Source: JBCCSZ01 sp039821145 (GTDB taxonomy: Bacteria > Bacteroidota > Bacteroidia > Chitinophagales > Saprospiraceae). From it: a stretch of DNA of 64,000 bases. The translations under genes and the position numbers were made by a program. Positions 61,220 through 64,000 of the stretch are shown piece by piece. Position 1 is the stretch's first letter. Every line of letters starts with the position of its first letter. The stretch covers positions 1 through 64,000 of the forward strand of contig JBCBOS010000017.1 of assembly GCA_039821145.1 (NCBI GenBank), in the 5' to 3' direction. Under the pieces are notes generated by a model. That model was not told where the DNA came from, ran no database searches, and saw only the letters and a program-made list of their open reading frames with translations.

Positions 61220-61588
61220 ATGTTTATACCACCGAACAAATTGAAAAATGCTTTTGGCCCTTCTGAGGGAGAAGCAGCTCAGGTGCGCCTGAAGTCTTCC
61301 CACTTGTTGATAGACCGCGAGCTGGCCCTGGACATCTTTGGCGATGACTTCAACGTCAACTTGGTGTACTATGCCGATCGACGGACCTTGATGATCGCAC
61401 CACAAAGCGAGGAATTGTTCAAACAATTGCACAAGGCCAAACAGCACATGCTCAAGGATCGAAATGCCAAAGGCGACAAGACCATCGCTCTGCACGAATT
61501 GTTGATCGACAACGAAATCGACAGCAGTGATCGAACGGTGGCCTTCGACTGCCAGAAAGCCCTGAAAATCTTAACTGTCAAATTGTAA
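61220..61588 (+). CDS. Hypothetical protein in hydrogenase cluster
   Basis: The product has 122 residues, soluble. It has a likely alpha/beta fold with strands LVYYADRRTLMIAPQS and a helical pair FKQLHKAKQHMLKD. The C-terminus VAFDCQKALKILTVKL has one Cys. No family is recognised. Tight spacing with the protease (12 bp) and the small protein B (9 bp) makes it part of the maturation operon. Confidence 0.55.
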   Translation: MFIPPNKLKNAFGPSEGEAAQVRLKSSHLLIDRELALDIFGDDFNVNLVYYADRRTLMIAPQSEELFKQLHKAKQHMLKDRNAKGDKTIALHELLIDNEIDSSDRTVAFDCQKALKILTVKL

Positions 61589-61597
61589 ATCTTTGCC

Positions 61598-61921
61598 ATG
61601 TACATCTCTCCTGACATTCCCTTTCACAAAGCAACTGATTTTGCGGGAACACAGGAGGATTTTGCATTGCTCAAAGAGGACCGCTGGCTGATGGATACGG
61701 AAGTGAAATACCAGCTGTTGGAACGACGTGGACTGTGGCACCTCACCATGATCTACGTAGCTGTCGACAATCCGCTCAAATTCATCTGTCGGAAAATCGA
61801 TACCTACAATTCCGAAAAAAAAGCGAAGACATTTGCTTCCATTTTGCAGAGAGGAATCCGAAAAGACGCCAGAGGAACCTTAAAAACAAATCAAGATGCT
61901 ATCCATATTTGCGACAACTGA
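61598..61921 (+). CDS. Small hydrogenase-linked protein (copy B)
   Basis: The product has 107 residues, related to copy A at 55686: both share WL-D-T-V, R-G-W and KD-RGTL positions. No signal peptide or membrane segment. It overlaps the TPR gene by 26 bp. See copy A for the shared core. Its presence on the maturation side supports a cofactor-assembly or subunit-chaperone role, but nothing shows it directly. Confidence 0.6.
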   Translation: MYISPDIPFHKATDFAGTQEDFALLKEDRWLMDTEVKYQLLERRGLWHLTMIYVAVDNPLKFICRKIDTYNSEKKAKTFASILQRGIRKDARGTLKTNQDAIHICDN

Positions 61922-63407
61922 ACACCATGCCCAGCTCCTGGAAATGATCCAACAAGAAGACCGACTAGAGGAGCTGGTCAGCATCATAGACATCCTGGAA
62001 AAACGCCCTGTCCCCGATGCACATTCCATTTTGATCAAGAAGGGCGAGGTCGGATTTACTCTGGACTGGTGCAACAGCCAACCACCATTTTTGCTCCCGG
62101 AAGAAATTGAACTCAATGAAGCAAATCTGCTGGGCATTGTCTTTGCCAAGTTGAACAATTACGAAAAGGCCTACGAATATTTGCAAGGCAACAACCCTTC
62201 TTTGTTCAAAGAATTGGACTTCATCAATCGCCTACAACAGGGCTTGCAAATTCCGCCCGAGGAGTTGATCTCTCAGTATACCCCTTTTGAAGAATACCGA
62301 CTGATGCACAACCAAGCCATCCTCCGTCACTACGCTTGTGTACCTGCTGACTTTGATTTTGAAAAGACTGCCTACTTTTACGAGGAAGCCATCAAAAGTG
62401 CGCCCTCTGAGGAACATGCCGCCTTCAGCGCCCGCCAGTATGCCCTTCTTTGCATCGACCTGGAGCAGTCCACCCAAGCGGTGCGCATATTGGAAGATGC
62501 CCAATCGCCACATCTTTCCAAGGAAGCAAAAACAGAAACCAATCACAGCCTCTGTCAAGCCTGGTTGCTGCAACTGACCAAGCCCTACGATCAGGAGTTG
62601 TTGGAAAAATTGAAATCGACTCTTTGGGAGGTATTGCAATCGTATGAACAATCCGACAGAAAAATCGAAACCGGCCTGATCTTATTGGATGCTGCGCACA
62701 TTGCCAACATATCGGACAGCTTTACCGAATCGTTGGGATATGTGACCAGAGCCATCCAAATTTTTGAGTCGGAAAACTTGCGGGAATTGGCGGGCAATGC
62801 CTATCATCGAAAAGGCACCTTGCTCTACACCTGGGCGCAAAATGGCAACCCAGCATTTTTCAAGCCCGCCGTGGAAAGCTACCAGGAAGCCCTGAAAGTC
62901 TTCACCAGACAGGCGGCCCCAAATGTATTTGCAGACATCCACCACAACCTCGGCGTCTTGTATACCGACATGCCAAGTGACAACAAGAAAAAAAGCATCT
63001 GGGCGGGCATCGCCGTTTCTTCCTTCGATGAAGCCCTTCGCTTTTACACAAAAGATCAATATCCCTACCAATATGGGATGATTTGCAACAGCTATGGCAA
63101 TGCATTCACCAAATTTCCACAGGCAGTCCTGACAGACAATCACGAAAAGGCATTGTTCTATTACCAAGAAGCGCTGGATGTCCGGACGGCGGAGTATCCA
63201 TATGAAAGGGCCATCACTTTGTTGAATTTTTTGGAGGCGAGTTGGGATGTAGGAAATGAACCCGATTCATTCAACGAACAGCGATATGAAGACATGCTGG
63301 CCAAAGCCCGGGAGGTCAAAACACTGGTAGACGAAGCCGAGATGATCGAACAGGCAGACAAGCATCTGAAGTTGTTGCAAGAATTGAGACAAGTCGTTGC
63401 AAAATGA
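61896..63407 (+). CDS. TPR protein in hydrogenase cluster
   Basis: The product has 503 residues. Several TPR-like helix pairs occur (LAKLNNYEKAYEYLQGN-like, ESLGYVTRAIQIFESENLRE, AVESYQEALKVFTRQAAPNV, KALFYYQEALDVRTAEYPYE). The first ~150 residues are a separate domain with ILIKKGEVGFTLDWCNSQPP. No signal peptide is seen, so it is cytoplasmic. It may act as a scaffold for assembly or for hydrogenase association; no direct homology is claimed. It overlaps copy B upstream and ends 8 bp before HypA. Confidence 0.65.
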   Translation: MLSIFATTEHHAQLLEMIQQEDRLEELVSIIDILEKRPVPDAHSILIKKGEVGFTLDWCNSQPPFLLPEEIELNEANLLGIVFAKLNNYEKAYEYLQGNNPSLFKELDFINRLQQGLQIPPEELISQYTPFEEYRLMHNQAILRHYACVPADFDFEKTAYFYEEAIKSAPSEEHAAFSARQYALLCIDLEQSTQAVRILEDAQSPHLSKEAKTETNHSLCQAWLLQLTKPYDQELLEKLKSTLWEVLQSYEQSDRKIETGLILLDAAHIANISDSFTESLGYVTRAIQIFESENLRELAGNAYHRKGTLLYTWAQNGNPAFFKPAVESYQEALKVFTRQAAPNVFADIHHNLGVLYTDMPSDNKKKSIWAGIAVSSFDEALRFYTKDQYPYQYGMICNSYGNAFTKFPQAVLTDNHEKALFYYQEALDVRTAEYPYERAITLLNFLEASWDVGNEPDSFNEQRYEDMLAKAREVKTLVDEAEMIEQADKHLKLLQELRQVVAK

Positions 63408-63414
63408 TTCCACC

Positions 63415-63783
63415 ATGCATGAGATTTCTTTAGTCAGAAACATATTCAATACGCTGGAAGCTGAGTTTTCCAAAGATGAATTGGACAACATGACCGCCAT
63501 CAATATGAAGGTGGGTTTGCTCTCCAATGTGGAGCCCATTTTGATGCAAAATGCATTTGAGGCAGTCACGACCGCTGAGGAAAAATACCAGGAGGTCAAA
63601 CTCCATGTGGAATTGGTTCCCATTGAAGTTTACTGCAGCGATTGCGATGTCAACTCCACCATCGAGAACTACAAATTTGCCTGTGCCTCCTGCGGTCAAC
63701 CCAACAACAATGTCGTCAAGGGAACGGAGCTGCTGATCCATCAGGTGCAATTTGATTCTGAAGAAGAGTTGTCTGTCGAATAA
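63415..63783 (+). CDS. hypA: Hydrogenase nickel-insertion protein HypA
   Basis: The product has 122 residues from the ATG at 63415, giving the required N-terminal Met-His (MHEISLVRNIF). The Zn site has two Cys pairs, YCSDC and CASC. The rest follows HypA. It delivers Ni to the large-subunit precursor together with HypB. hypB and the other hyp genes are not in the window and may lie beyond the right edge or elsewhere. Confidence 0.9.
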   Translation: MHEISLVRNIFNTLEAEFSKDELDNMTAINMKVGLLSNVEPILMQNAFEAVTTAEEKYQEVKLHVELVPIEVYCSDCDVNSTIENYKFACASCGQPNNNVVKGTELLIHQVQFDSEEELSVE

Positions 63784-63810
63784 CCTCTAACACCTTTTTG
63801 CCACTCATCC

Positions 63811-64000
63811 ATGCTATCAAAATTTGTTCTCCCCGTAGCAAGTCGGGCTTTCGATCTATTGGCCAAAATATGGAACGAGCACCGTACCCATACCAACATC
63901 AGCCGACTGCTGGTCTATGCATTCATCATTGGATTGATCATCGCAGAATTGGCAGGAAGAGAGTTGTTGCCTTTCGAACACAAAATTCACAACCACTTTT
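63811..64000 (+). CDS. Membrane protein, N-terminal part only
   Basis: The open frame starts with ATG at 63811 and runs to the window edge (63 residues). It begins MLSKFVLPVASRAFDLLAKI, with a transmembrane helix ISRLLVYAFIIGLIIAELAG and a short loop. Too little is present to name it. It follows hypA by 27 bp and is probably in the same operon. Confidence 0.5.
   Translation, partial: MLSKFVLPVASRAFDLLAKIWNEHRTHTNISRLLVYAFIIGLIIAELAGRELLPFEHKIHNHF

Overview
The window looks like a Bacteroidota replicon, probably of the Saprospiria. Four things point that way: a PKD/SprB-repeat protein with a gliding-motility C-terminal domain paired with a PorP/SprF protein, a type A type IX secretion (T9SS) sorting tail, promoters with TAnnTTTG or TATCTTG -7 boxes and weak Shine-Dalgarno sequences, and many short signal-peptide proteins and lipoproteins. 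No rRNA, tRNA or ribosomal-protein gene was seen. A Rep_3-type initiator with iterons, a ParA, a putative ribbon-helix-helix ParB and a multi-site centromere lie at 10.3-17 kb. The simplest reading is a large plasmid or chromid, although an integrated plasmid cannot be excluded.

Layout. 0-5.7 kb (minus): a three-gene unit of a sigma-like helical protein, a membrane anti-sigma-like TPR protein and a secreted propeller/Ig/caspase-fold protein cut by the window edge. 5.7-10.1 kb: a broken small lipoprotein, a helical-repeat protein, an unlisted 38-residue peptide with a GG leader motif, small hypotheticals and a membrane coiled-coil sensor. 10.3-17 kb: KilA-N protein, Rep, iteron origin, a 3.2-kb non-coding tract carrying 13 copies of TACGCCYRGGCGTA-type palindromes, parB and parA. 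17-23.3 kb: a small membrane protein, then PorP/SprF and the 1609-residue surface protein. 23.6-42 kb (plus): about twenty co-oriented genes, mostly small exported proteins or lipoproteins, with a GNAT acetyltransferase, a phosphoesterase, a Crp-type regulator and a stand-alone Cas6-like protein. 42.3-43 kb: a nine-repeat CRISPR array without effector or adaptation genes. 43-53 kb: esterase/TPR, Prc-type protease, small membrane proteins, a metalloprotease-like lipoprotein that has lost its zinc motif, and a LytS/LytR-type two-component pair. 53.3-54.8 kb: an insertion sequence. 55-64 kb: a [NiFe] hydrogenase cluster of the group 1h/1l type.

How the parts relate. Rep and its iterons, and ParA/ParB and their palindromes, form a replication and segregation module; iterons or palindromes overlap the predicted rep and parA promoters, suggesting autoregulation. 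The hydrogenase cluster contains two tandem small-subunit genes for one large subunit, two related TetR regulators and two related small proteins, plus a maturation protease and HypA. This suggests alternative electron-transfer subunits under separate promoters (-7 boxes at 55638 and 57921). The CRISPR repeats end in ATTGAAAC, as expected for Cas6 processing, so the array and the nearby Cas6-like protein may supply crRNAs to an effector encoded elsewhere.
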